NCBI GenBank assembly: GCA_003523185.1
Contig: DPGN01000017.1
Coordinates: 1 to 15,245 of the forward strand
DNA from: Halieaceae bacterium
GTDB taxonomy: Bacteria > Pseudomonadota > Gammaproteobacteria > Pseudomonadales > Halieaceae
Direction of reading: 5' to 3'
Length of the DNA stretch: 15,245 nt
Part shown: positions 6,201-11,220 of the stretch, in pieces
Position numbering within the stretch: position 1 is the stretch's first letter
How the letters are laid out: each line of letters opens with the position of its first letter
Program-made: the position numbers and the translations under genes
Notes under the pieces: generated by a model
Seen by the model: only the letters and a program-made list of their open reading frames with translations
Database searches by the model: none
Told to the model about the DNA's origin: nothing

Positions 6201-8667
6201 CTTATATCCCTATGGTGAAGGAAAGGGTTCGCACGTTGATGTGTCGGCGCTAACGGCACTTGGCTATGATGGCGAGAGTGCATTGACCATTCATGGCACA
6301 CCATACAATGATCTTATTGCTACTGATGGTGGAGTTTTAGGTCCAATATCTAACTCAGTTGCTTTAACGATTTATGGGTATGGCGGAGTTGATGTCATTG
6401 ATGTGTCTTCGAGAACAGGTAAAGACACCGTTGATGCGGGTTCTGGAGACGACATTGTCATTGTTGATTACACAACGTATACGGATGATGTGTCACTCGA
6501 AGGAGGAGACGGCAGTGACTGGTTAGTCATACGCTCTAACAGCGCGGACGTGACGTACACAGTCAACTCGGGTAATACCAGTAACTTTGAGAAGGTAGTC
6601 ACACAGCACGGTGATGACACCCTGACTGGTGACGCTTCGGATAACACCCTGGTGGGTGCGGGTGGCTCTGATGTTTTAACCGGTGGCGCCGGCGATGATT
6701 ACTTGCACGGTTACCTCCATGAGCAATCGATGAACGTTGATAGCGACGCTGCCGACACGCTGTATGGCGGTGCGGGTGACGATTACCTGTATGGTGGCGC
6801 TGGCGATGATGTTCTGGACGGCGGAACGGGTCGAGATGTGCTGTCGGGTGCCGGTGGCTGGGATGACGGAACAGGCTTTATTACTGTCACTGACGACTCT
6901 AACGGTGGCGCTGATGGCGCTGACGTCTTCATCACTCGCGCAGGTGATGGCAGCACGGTCCTTGCACAGGCGGACGTAATCACCGACTTCCAGGATGGTA
7001 CGGATCTGATCGGTCTGGATGGCATTAACTTCAATGAGCTCACCATCGAGGCGGGAAGCGTTTATTCAGAAGCTTGTGCTGCGGATACGATCGTGAGCTA
7101 CGGAGTTGAGTTCCTGTTCGTGGTTCAGCAAATGCAATCGTCAGATCTGACCGACGTTGACTTTACGCCTTATGCCTCGTCAGTCACGCAAAGCTCATCC
7201 GAGTCGGGTGACTCGACCAGCTACACCATCTCTGATGCATGCTCCGGTACCGAATCGGATGATGGTGGGGCGGGGTCTGACACTGGGACCGGCAGCGATA
7301 CTGGAACCGATGGAGATACGGGAACAGGCGACGGCACGGAAACTGGTGGGGATACTGGAGCCGGTGATGACACTGGCTCTGGCAGCGATACTGACACAGG
7401 CGATACGACGTGTGACCCAGCATTCCCTGCTACTTGCACAGAGACTGATACTGGAACGGACGACGATACAGGCACCGGTGATGACACCGGCACTGGTAGC
7501 GATACCGACACAGGAGATACCTCGTGCGATGTCGCCACTGACTCGACCTGTACCGACACGGGCACAGACACTGATACCGGAACCGGCGGAGGCACCGGTA
7601 CAGGTGGTGACACCGGCACGGGTAGCGATACCGATACAGGAGAAACCGGAATTGGTGGGGATACCGGAACTGGTGGTGATGCTGACACGGGTACTGACAC
7701 TGGTTCTGGCACGGCAACCACCTACGGCCCCGCCGCATTTACTGGGGTTTTTGGTGGGACTACAGTCGAGGGAAATGTGTTCACTTATCCGGCAGGTGCT
7801 GAGACCTGGGGTGGTTTTGCAAATGAAGATGCCACTTTATATCCGATAACTCTGTCGAGCGATGCGACCATCTCCTTCACCGGTTCGGTGCCTTCTGGTG
7901 AAGCCGTCGATGTTCGCTTCCGGTTTGAGTTTAACCCTCACCCGGACACGGAACCGTCATACAATACATCTGCTGTAACGGTCTCAGGGTCCGCGGATAC
8001 CGTGTACACGATAGACGTACCGTCGCAAGGTGCAAACACCTTCTCGTCATTCCTGATGTATCTAGATACGAGAGACATTGGGGTAAGTGTCAGTGATGTG
8101 ACCGTCACTGTTGGTGACAGCACAAGTGGTAAGCCCGCGAATTCCGTGAAGGAATCTAGTCTTCGGTCCGGTCTTGCGGACACGCGTTGGGTAGTAAATC
8201 CAATCACGGGTGCGATCAGTTCGGGTGTCGCTGAGTTTGATTCCTCTCGCTATCGGATGACTGAGAAAGCAATGGCGAGACAAGCGTGCGGCTATGTAGA
8301 GGAGTTCCAGTTTAACGCTGACGGATCCTTCGATATTTTCCGAAAGGCACAAGCGTCGAAGGCGAATAGAATCAGAACGAGCACTGATTGTTTTGATTCT
8401 GTGGACCTTGACCTCAGCGGCGCCACTTATGCCTATGATCCTGTGAACGGGACACTTACTGTGAATGGTCGTGGTGCATATGTAGCGAAACGAGGGGTTG
8501 TTAATGGTCAGTTGGTCCGCTTTCCAAGCGAGATTCCCAGCCAGATTATTTACAATGTCTATCCAGCTCTGGGCGGCGGACTCTTGCTGACCATAGATGC
8601 AGGGTTCGACGGATGGTGGAGTTTCTTGCTAAAGCAGACCGATGAGGCTACCGTCTCGCCCAATTAA
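1..8667 (+). CDS. Giant secreted multidomain RTX/cadherin/Calx-beta protein (5' end missing)
   Basis: The frame is open from base 1 to the TAA at 8665-8667, so the gene begins upstream and at least 2,888 codons are seen. The GTG at 79 is internal, since the DxDxDG repeats continue unbroken above it. Order of parts by base: TSP3-like repeats 1-222; beta-rich segment about 223-2360; Gly/Ser/Asp/Thr repeat linker 2377-2640; two cadherin-like domains about 2653-3270; Cna-B-like domain about 3271-3450; helical stretch about 3520-3960; beta-rich stretch to about 4620; Calx-beta 4624-4947; helical stretch 4948-5460; RTX blocks 5563-5832 and 6625-6843; Asp-Thr-Gly linker 7255-7716; two C-terminal modules 7720-8664. 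Such proteins are typically calcium-stabilised surface or secreted adhesins. The tail modules suggest glycan contact, which is inference. The RTX repeats are not at the C-terminus, unlike classic type 1 secretion substrates, and no ABC exporter gene is visible. Catalytic residues were not recognised. A barrel gene overlaps the 3' end. Confidence 0.93.
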   Translation, partial: GDGIGNNADTDDDGDGIPDSTDPNPEVPETDTDGDGVADFFDEYPNDAANFTDTDGDGVYDFFDANPADASNAKAIRFSFDNVDKAGVSESLPDPQSTVDAREFNWRSQIAGLIEAVGSFLFAQTSIAEDVGPDLTSELDSVTNLITWDEQGFVLQDTIESNESMFVAESVLTPNGEFVYLLTSPSMQQALSDGGRLELQVDSCQLYKVDVKTGKFSCLLDENDPEINSVLKNSVWRDDFLRAGISFRADGVGVLESSQGPMVLYTDGTYDLFSETLREAPEGFVRDVGTIVWLDDSHIGISTSFFPEGGGGTTSYWTAFNLVSGEEVDEIEGTDFRVVVHDGSIYTSDGRVTWTGTEFQSDGQGYAAIQDIYGNLWDKGGVYGLTLVDEARGLSLSLGEEGTEGPNIYLGSGTGTGIAYRDFAFDDYWVLNKYSRKASDTITSVMGVAYDPNEPLFIDLEAPNGALIKLTDPDLWYYLRSGNETDDVVISYQVTLDDGESESRVAGFPIEAIESFAAFDPTIYDASSYENGYEILQENGEGIALEGPNPEAEEQSFCLFNTLTQQQQCAALSEYSILRTDLENIRNNSERHYDSSSYACPDNSCQAMPGIQNVVFGGEGLLVFFKDSSDNQYYKASADLETFMIDGDTALTITPVVNGAGESEIVASTASLVDDIQREVDVSRLSPFDYDFDTNQVVINFGVALSELVELPNIRVVLDSSDEAVEVTSRSKSDASTDDETTVEYQLAESALALSGAATVDLTGAFFFVKDSPLRYGWDDTGSVTLGDSTDTGGSGDTGGGTGTGGSGDTGTGGSGDTGGDTGGSGDTGTGGSGDTGGDTGGSGDTGGDTGGSGDTGGDTGGSGDTGGDSGGSGDTGGDTGGSTNAPPTLAIDSSVAVTEGSVQVAEATVADADGDALSLSLSGSDASLFEISDSGEISFLVAPDFEAPGDANADNIYGFDVSVTDGTAAVSTAVEVTVVNVNERPAIESVNAAAPVVGFNRVSVAEAQTTAFSLTATDPDGDGLTFTLGGADGALFSVSDSGVVTFNEAPDYEAPADSDSDGVYAVSASVSDGSLSDTVSVLITVVDAEELASGILIDGYLAGSTVFQDINNNGLVDGDEPSTTTDVLGNFSLTLSSSSPDARIRVINSGFDIGANDTLGAMLDISPNASGSFIMTPASTVAARMLSYQALLNQAEAESIIADSLGLTLADAPENSLFGYDPLTKLGSSDTTTAMEARAVVASNQFLMASANVVGAASAYTAERALAGIQAELQSLVSGDGLGGTVALSIDDYSPVKAVGHSAYMDAVAEELSLGKPAVDAVRLDYSGVQIVDYIDGAIANTHYLYPTSSNGTLDISVVAPLDLSNLYDLVGSAANGTAPAIRFTLNSIPNAGSSGQATITTRIFDGADATRDTGERVISASAVIDWVSDGATVTLTAPVQDATVTLVDESGVGISRVFRNEDTDVLTFTESGPDTPATLELKLTSYISRNLAKVGLDPAGYFDADDYFLDIDVSGLEMRDAVDQVFTNVTGQFTLAEDPAIAIYPLDGLVGEGNASAVANFALSRASTSEVTATYTLSSGSATQGADFDGSTGALTFAAGETRATAAIQPISDNLSDEGSETIVVSVSSATGASAVSQAASVILVDSKELADNASARASLAAKAASNVATDLSGWFAAYLGETDSNIAGINGSYADYLVNGKGITDLNAWAATYIEDKTSAFAPLITVFVDALDENIDGFVAADGTGSDLAIAVTKVMTGVKYIDYATILNGEAINDDGSLAVTQEVLGTTIASAMASASSLVADTIGDPLGNDTRSNFPDANIIILTTGDDDESGTIGSDLIASLSGADTVNGLGGNDKLLGGAGVDTLIGGAGDDHLYGFAANDTLTGGEGNDKLVGGLGDDTISGGPGDDEIQAQTGNDTISSGTGTDTLLGGLDDDTITIDGAGDKTVDGGPGADTLVVSYGSIASIRDFSIDTTGDYTSLTDADGNVILYKNIETLIIGGNTYRGAYDGVTTTGEVLNTSGTYYDPGTAPWRPGGGLTQLNFGNNILSSVYFDADNNAAILYPYGEGKGSHVDVSALTALGYDGESALTIHGTPYNDLIATDGGVLGPISNSVALTIYGYGGVDVIDVSSRTGKDTVDAGSGDDIVIVDYTTYTDDVSLEGGDGSDWLVIRSNSADVTYTVNSGNTSNFEKVVTQHGDDTLTGDASDNTLVGAGGSDVLTGGAGDDYLHGYLHEQSMNVDSDAADTLYGGAGDDYLYGGAGDDVLDGGTGRDVLSGAGGWDDGTGFITVTDDSNGGADGADVFITRAGDGSTVLAQADVITDFQDGTDLIGLDGINFNELTIEAGSVYSEACAADTIVSYGVEFLFVVQQMQSSDLTDVDFTPYASSVTQSSSESGDSTSYTISDACSGTESDDGGAGSDTGTGSDTGTDGDTGTGDGTETGGDTGAGDDTGSGSDTDTGDTTCDPAFPATCTETDTGTDDDTGTGDDTGTGSDTDTGDTSCDVATDSTCTDTGTDTDTGTGGGTGTGGDTGTGSDTDTGETGIGGDTGTGGDADTGTDTGSGTATTYGPAAFTGVFGGTTVEGNVFTYPAGAETWGGFANEDATLYPITLSSDATISFTGSVPSGEAVDVRFRFEFNPHPDTEPSYNTSAVTVSGSADTVYTIDVPSQGANTFSSFLMYLDTRDIGVSVSDVTVTVGDSTSGKPANSVKESSLRSGLADTRWVVNPITGAISSGVAEFDSSRYRMTEKAMARQACGYVEEFQFNADGSFDIFRKAQASKANRIRTSTDCFDSVDLDLSGATYAYDPVNGTLTVNGRGAYVAKRGVVNGQLVRFPSEIPSQIIYNVYPALGGGLLLTIDAGFDGWWSFLLKQTDEATVSPN
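223..2360 (+). other. Unrecognised beta-rich N-proximal region, propeller-like
   Basis: About 710 residues of alternating short beta-type stretches, for example a segment near bases 520-660 reading as 'TPNGEFVYLL' followed by 'LYKVDVKTGKFSCLL'. That style, repeated display and value strands with Gly/Asp turns, is typical of beta-propellers. I cannot count blades reliably and no specific family is recognised. It carries several cysteines (for example near 609, 651, 1672, 1705, 1798 and 1813), which suggests an oxidising extracytoplasmic location. Confidence 0.4.
2377..2640 (+). repeat. Tandem GGSGDT linker repeats, mostly 30-bp units
   Basis: Nine in-frame units each start with Gly-Gly-Ser-Gly-Asp-Thr. 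Unit lengths are 36 bp (2377-2412), 24 bp (2413-2436), 30 bp (2437-2466), 24 bp (2467-2490), then five consecutive 30-bp units from 2491 to 2640 encoding GGSGDTGGDT with few changes (the 2581 unit ends in Ser rather than Thr). All lengths are multiples of three, so unit gain or loss keeps the frame. It forms a flexible acidic linker between the beta-rich region and the cadherin-like domains. The near-identity of the last five units suggests recent expansion. Confidence 0.95.
2653..3270 (+). other. Two cadherin-like domains in the giant protein
   Basis: Two copies of about 100 residues share the pattern DxDGDxLxxxLxGxDxxLFxxSDSGxxxFxxAPDxEAPxDxxxDxxYxxxxxVxDG and end in a 'VTVVNVNE' or 'ITVVDAEE' strand. 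The first runs from about 2653 to 2955 and the second from about 2956 to 3270. This is the well-known bacterial cadherin-like repeat, with Asp residues placed for interdomain calcium binding. Confidence 0.85.
3271..3450 (+). other. Cna-B / SdrD-like beta domain in the giant protein
   Basis: The segment begins with DGYLAGSTVFQDINNNGLVD and continues through a DGDEPSTTTD turn and a GNFSL strand. This arrangement (variable strand, Asp/Asn-rich turn, 'GEPSTTTDxxGxF') is characteristic of the SdrD/Cna-B-like prealbumin fold found in stalks of surface proteins. It is followed by a mostly helical stretch to about 3960 that I do not recognise. Confidence 0.7.
4624..4947 (+). other. Calx-beta domain in the giant protein
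   Basis: About 108 residues read as a Calx-beta domain: an EGN motif near the start, then a strand ending ATQGADFD, then 'GxLTFAAGETRATAAI', then DNLSDEGSETIVVSV. The DxxxEGxExxxVxL signature is the calcium-binding hallmark of this family. It sits directly before a helical segment (4948-5460) that leads into the first RTX block. Confidence 0.85.
5563..5832 (+). repeat. RTX calcium-binding nonapeptide repeats, block 1
   Basis: Ten consecutive 27-bp units encode GGxGxDxLx-type nonapeptides, for example LGGAGVDTL, IGGAGDDHL, TGGEGNDKL and SGGPGDDEI. Some units are degenerate (YGFAANDTL, QAQTGNDTI, LGGLDDDTI). The block is expected to fold into a calcium-bound beta-roll after export. It is followed by a DGGPGADTLVV strand and then by a non-RTX insert of about 240 residues. 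Confidence 0.95.
6625..6843 (+). repeat. RTX calcium-binding nonapeptide repeats, block 2
   Basis: Six RTX nonapeptides plus a 19-residue irregular unit: TGDASDNTL, VGAGGSDVL, TGGAGDDYL, then an HGYLHEQ-containing insertion ending AADTL (6706-6762), then YGGAGDDYL, YGGAGDDVL and DGGTGRDVL. It is followed at about 6928-7023 by a cap-like segment with ADVITDFQDGTDLIGLDG, the usual end of RTX domains. The cap lies about 550 residues before the protein's C-terminus. Confidence 0.95.
7255..7716 (+). repeat. Second Asp-Thr-Gly linker with two Cys-x7-Cys loops
   Basis: About 154 residues almost entirely of Asp, Thr, Gly and Ser in DTGTG-type order. A cassette of form DDTGxGSDTDTGDTxC is seen at 7366 and again 114 bp later at 7480, each followed by a Cys-x7-Cys loop (Cys codons 7411 and 7435; 7525 and 7549). 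A third copy from 7606 (TGTGSDTDTGET) lacks the loop. This is probably a flexible linker with small disulfide staples, joining the RTX part to the C-terminal modules. Confidence 0.85.
7720..8664 (+). other. Two C-terminal modules of the giant protein, glycan-protein-like tail
   Basis: The first module (about 7720-8120) is beta-rich, with aromatic-rich strands (ETWGGFANEDATLYP, DVRFRFEFNPHPDTEPSYNT, GANTFSSFLMYLD), resembling beta-sandwich modules I recall from marine glycan-active proteins. The second (about 8150-8664) has the order W..NP.TGA, QACGYVEEFQFNADGSF, GTLTVNGRGAYV, VVNGQL and a final WWSFLLK strand. That order matches a C-terminal module I recall from secreted proteins of marine Bacteroidetes and Gammaproteobacteria. 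The match is from memory and not searched. The two Cys (near 8287 and 8389) may pair. Confidence 0.45.
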
Positions 8668-9796
8668 TTTCGAGGCGTTTAGACAACTGGTGTCTTCCAA
8701 TTTTCTTCGATACTTCGGCTGCCTTGTTGGCAGCCTTTACCCTACCGTCGTGGTTGCTTCCGGGGGTATTTCATCGGCCTACATGCAGGCTAATCCTGCG
8801 TCGCTCGTCTTTGCGGCGAACTATACGTACTTCGATGAGCAACTCGACGTCATCGATTACCTCGACTCCTTAGGGACAAGCTCCCGTCCCGATGAGTATA
8901 TAAAGCCATCTTTCGAGCTGGGTTATCGCATGGGCGATTGGCGGCCATTCATCGAGTTCAGTGAAGTCGAGGGGAGTGCAGTCCGCGAGCGTCAGCCGTT
9001 TCGCGTTGAGTCAACGGCGAACTACATGACCTTGGGTCTCACACGTTATTTCGGCGGCAGTGACGAGGGGAGCGCTTTAACTCTGCAGTTGACGGACATA
9101 GAACAGGACAGCCTAGATATCGACTGCTACGAACGTTCTGGGGTTGTTCTGGGAGGTAGCTGCGAGGAGGCCGATTTTCAGCTCGTCGATGGTGACTTGT
9201 TGCTGGAAACGGGGGAGAGTGTTGCCTTCCCTGTACTGACCTCTTCTGCCGAAGCCATTTCCGCTAAAGCATCCGTTAACTGGTGGAATCGCTGGTCCTC
9301 TGCTCCCGTGTTGCTTGGGCATTCGCTAAGCCTTTCTGCAACGGAACTTGATCACACTAATTACTCGCCTCTGTATGACCTTCAGTCGTCTTTCTTACTG
9401 AACACGCCCTTTGACGGTAAAACCCTTGGGTCGCTGATCGAGGAGCTAAAACAGGATTTGCCACAGGATGAGCCCTGGCAAGAAGCTGTCCTGGGTTACG
9501 ATTTCTCCGTCAGTTATTTTCTCGGTGATTGGATCTTCAGTGGGGCATTGGGTGGGCGCTATGTCCAGCGTTTTAACTATTCCGATGCAATGAAGCGCAA
9601 GCAATATCGATCGAATGCCCGGTTGTCTGGCGAGATTTGGTATCAGTTTGAACAAGCTGCGGTTTATTTACGTGGAGAGGCCTTTTCGAACTACCTGTTG
9701 GGCATTGATCCACTGGCTTACAATTCGAAATCAAGCCGATTTTTCGAACACCCCTATGGACAGCTTACCGCAGGTTTCATGTTGTCGTTCGACTAG
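8642..9796 (+). CDS. Predicted outer-membrane beta-barrel protein
   Basis: A 384-codon frame ending in TAG at 9794-9796. The N-terminus has a hydrophobic stretch (CLVGSLYPTVVVA) before SGG, which fits a Sec signal peptide with cleavage near residue 40 if the ATG at 8642 is used. An in-frame GTG at 8690 would give a more normal signal peptide length and lies just after the upstream stop; neither start has a strong Shine-Dalgarno. The mature part is rich in alternating aromatic strands (SFELGYRMGDWRPFIEFSE, NYMTLGLTRYFGG, FSVSYFLGDWIFSGALGGRYV, GEIWYQFEQAAVYLRGE) and ends in GQLTAGFMLSFD, close to the C-terminal aromatic signal of outer-membrane barrels but with one extra Asp. From the 8642 start it overlaps the giant gene by 26 bp, so translational coupling is likely. 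An anchoring or export role for the giant protein is inference; no named family is recognised. Confidence 0.8.
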   Translation: MRLPSRPINFEAFRQLVSSNFLRYFGCLVGSLYPTVVVASGGISSAYMQANPASLVFAANYTYFDEQLDVIDYLDSLGTSSRPDEYIKPSFELGYRMGDWRPFIEFSEVEGSAVRERQPFRVESTANYMTLGLTRYFGGSDEGSALTLQLTDIEQDSLDIDCYERSGVVLGGSCEEADFQLVDGDLLLETGESVAFPVLTSSAEAISAKASVNWWNRWSSAPVLLGHSLSLSATELDHTNYSPLYDLQSSFLLNTPFDGKTLGSLIEELKQDLPQDEPWQEAVLGYDFSVSYFLGDWIFSGALGGRYVQRFNYSDAMKRKQYRSNARLSGEIWYQFEQAAVYLRGEAFSNYLLGIDPLAYNSKSSRFFEHPYGQLTAGFMLSFD

Positions 9797-9883
9797 CTTC
9801 GCCGCTTCGGCGTAACGGATCTGAATGCAGCTCCGCACGTTGTCCTCTGATAATTTTCCAATCCTTCTGGTCCAGTTCGCGTA

Positions 9884-9921
9884 ATCTCGTTATCTTTTGA
9901 TCACAACAAAACTAACGAGGT
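9884..9921 (+). promoter_or_regulatory. Possible leader hairpin covering the amidohydrolase RBS
   Basis: The bases ATCTCGTTA (9884-9892) can pair with TAACGAGGT (9913-9921), giving eight Watson-Crick pairs and one G-U pair around a 20-base loop. The 3' arm contains the Shine-Dalgarno GAGG (9917-9920), placed 5 bases before the ATG at 9926. If transcription starts upstream, for example from a weak GATAAT -10 candidate at 9849-9854, the hairpin would hide the ribosome binding site. No recognised riboswitch features were seen and no clear -35 was found. Confidence 0.3.
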
Positions 9922-9925
9922 CACT

Positions 9926-11215
9926 ATGTTTCGATTTGCGCTCACGTCATTAGCTTTTCTGGTTTCCCAGTCAGCTTTCGCGGCTACCGTAATTCACGCG
10001 GGATTCCTATTTGACACCCGTGATGGTGAGGTCCTAGAAAAACAATCAATCACCGTCGAAGATGGCCGAGTTGTGTCGGTTGACGACGGCTTTATCACGC
10101 TAGAGGGTAGTGACGTCATCGACTTGAGTCGCGCCTATGTTTCCCCTGGATTCATGGATATGCACGTCCACCTTGACGGTGAGCTTGATCCGCCCGCGAG
10201 TTACTCTGAAGAGTTCTTCATGAACTCGGCCGATATTGCACTGCGGTCAACCGTGTTTGCGCGACGAACCTTGGATGCAGGGTTTACCACGGTTAGGGAT
10301 CTAGGTGCAGGGGACATCCAAGCCATCTTTGCGCTGCGCGATGCCATTGCAAAAAACATAGTACCTGGACCTCGAATCTTTGCGGCAGGCAAAGCAATGG
10401 CGACCACCGGTGGTCACGCAGATCCCACAAACGGCGTGAGGGCTGACTTGCGCGGCGATCCGGGTCCAAAAGAAGGTGTGATCAATGGCCCTGACGATGC
10501 CTACAAAGCTGTAAGACAGCGATATAAGGACGGCAGCGATGTCGTCAAGCTCACGGTGACCGGGGGTGTCTTGTCGCTCGCCAAGAGTGGTGACAACCCG
10601 CAGTTTACCGATGAAGAACTCGAAGCGGTGGTTACTGCGGCCAAGGACTATGACTTTGTCGTTGCGGTTCACGCGCACGGCGCGCAGGGCATGAAACGTG
10701 CCATTAGAGCCGGTGTCGACTCGGTGGAGCATGGAACCTACATGGATGAGGAAGCCATGCGACTCATGCGAAAAAACGGTACGTGGTATGTCCCCACGAT
10801 TTCAGCCGGTAAATGGGTAGGTGACTTGGCCGAGCTCGATAACAAGTTGCCGACGGTGGTTCGTCCAAAGGCCGCCGCGATTGGGCCCCAGATACAAGAT
10901 ACCTTTGGTGCGGCGTACAAGTCGGGGGTAAAAATTGCATTTGGTACTGATGCTGGCGTGTCCCCGCACGGAGCCAATGGCAAGGAATTTCGGTTTATGG
11001 TGGAGGCAGGTATGCCCATCATGGAGGCGATACAGTCGGCAACTGTTAATGCGGCCGACCTTCTAAATGTCGAGAGTGAGCTTGGTCAGATAGCGCCCGG
11101 TTTCCACGCCGATATCGTCGCTTTCAATGAAAACCCACTGGACGACGTAAGGGTGCTTGAGCGACCTAATTTCATTATGAAAGCGGGCGCTGTCTTCCGA
11201 CACGACGGAGAGTGA
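9926..11215 (+). CDS. Exported metal-dependent amidohydrolase (Xaa-Pro/Xaa-Arg dipeptidase type)
   Basis: 429 residues, ATG start with GAGG 5 bases upstream. The first 20 residues (FRFALTSLAFLVSQSAFA) form a clear Sec signal peptide, so it should act in the periplasm. The amidohydrolase-superfamily metal site is complete: His80 and His82 (MHVHLDG), the candidate carboxylated Lys208 (VVKLTVTGG), His249 (VHAHG), His269 (VEHGT) and Asp342 (GTDAG). The composite N/C-terminal beta-sandwich strands are also present, including the IAPGFHADIVAF ending typical of imidazolonepropionase-like and dipeptidase members. Characterised relatives (Sgx9260-, Cc2672-type enzymes) cleave C-terminal Pro, hydrophobic or Arg/Lys residues from dipeptides or N-acyl amino acids. 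The exact substrate cannot be read from sequence. It is directly followed by the isoaspartyl peptidase gene, with stop and next start only bases apart, so they form an operon. Confidence 0.9.
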   Translation: MFRFALTSLAFLVSQSAFAATVIHAGFLFDTRDGEVLEKQSITVEDGRVVSVDDGFITLEGSDVIDLSRAYVSPGFMDMHVHLDGELDPPASYSEEFFMNSADIALRSTVFARRTLDAGFTTVRDLGAGDIQAIFALRDAIAKNIVPGPRIFAAGKAMATTGGHADPTNGVRADLRGDPGPKEGVINGPDDAYKAVRQRYKDGSDVVKLTVTGGVLSLAKSGDNPQFTDEELEAVVTAAKDYDFVVAVHAHGAQGMKRAIRAGVDSVEHGTYMDEEAMRLMRKNGTWYVPTISAGKWVGDLAELDNKLPTVVRPKAAAIGPQIQDTFGAAYKSGVKIAFGTDAGVSPHGANGKEFRFMVEAGMPIMEAIQSATVNAADLLNVESELGQIAPGFHADIVAFNENPLDDVRVLERPNFIMKAGAVFRHDGE

Positions 11216-11220
11216 ACATG
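11207..11220 (+). promoter_or_regulatory. RBS that favours ATG 11218 over GTG 11212 for the asparaginase gene
   Basis: GGAG at 11207-11210 lies 7 bases before the ATG at 11218, which is ideal spacing, but only 1 base before the GTG at 11212. The ATG is therefore the better start. The RBS lies within the last codons of the amidohydrolase gene, favouring coupled translation. Confidence 0.65.

Noticed and set aside
7157..7849. Long alternate-frame (+) and antisense open frames over the second linker
   Set aside because: Their translations are low-complexity mirrors of the Asp-Thr-Gly repeat; the in-frame reading belongs to the giant gene with matching domains on both sides.
9800..9812. Hairpin CGCCG-CTT-CGGCG after the barrel gene as terminator
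   Set aside because: The stem is only 5 bp with no T-run, so the call is too weak; it remains a possible mRNA end structure.
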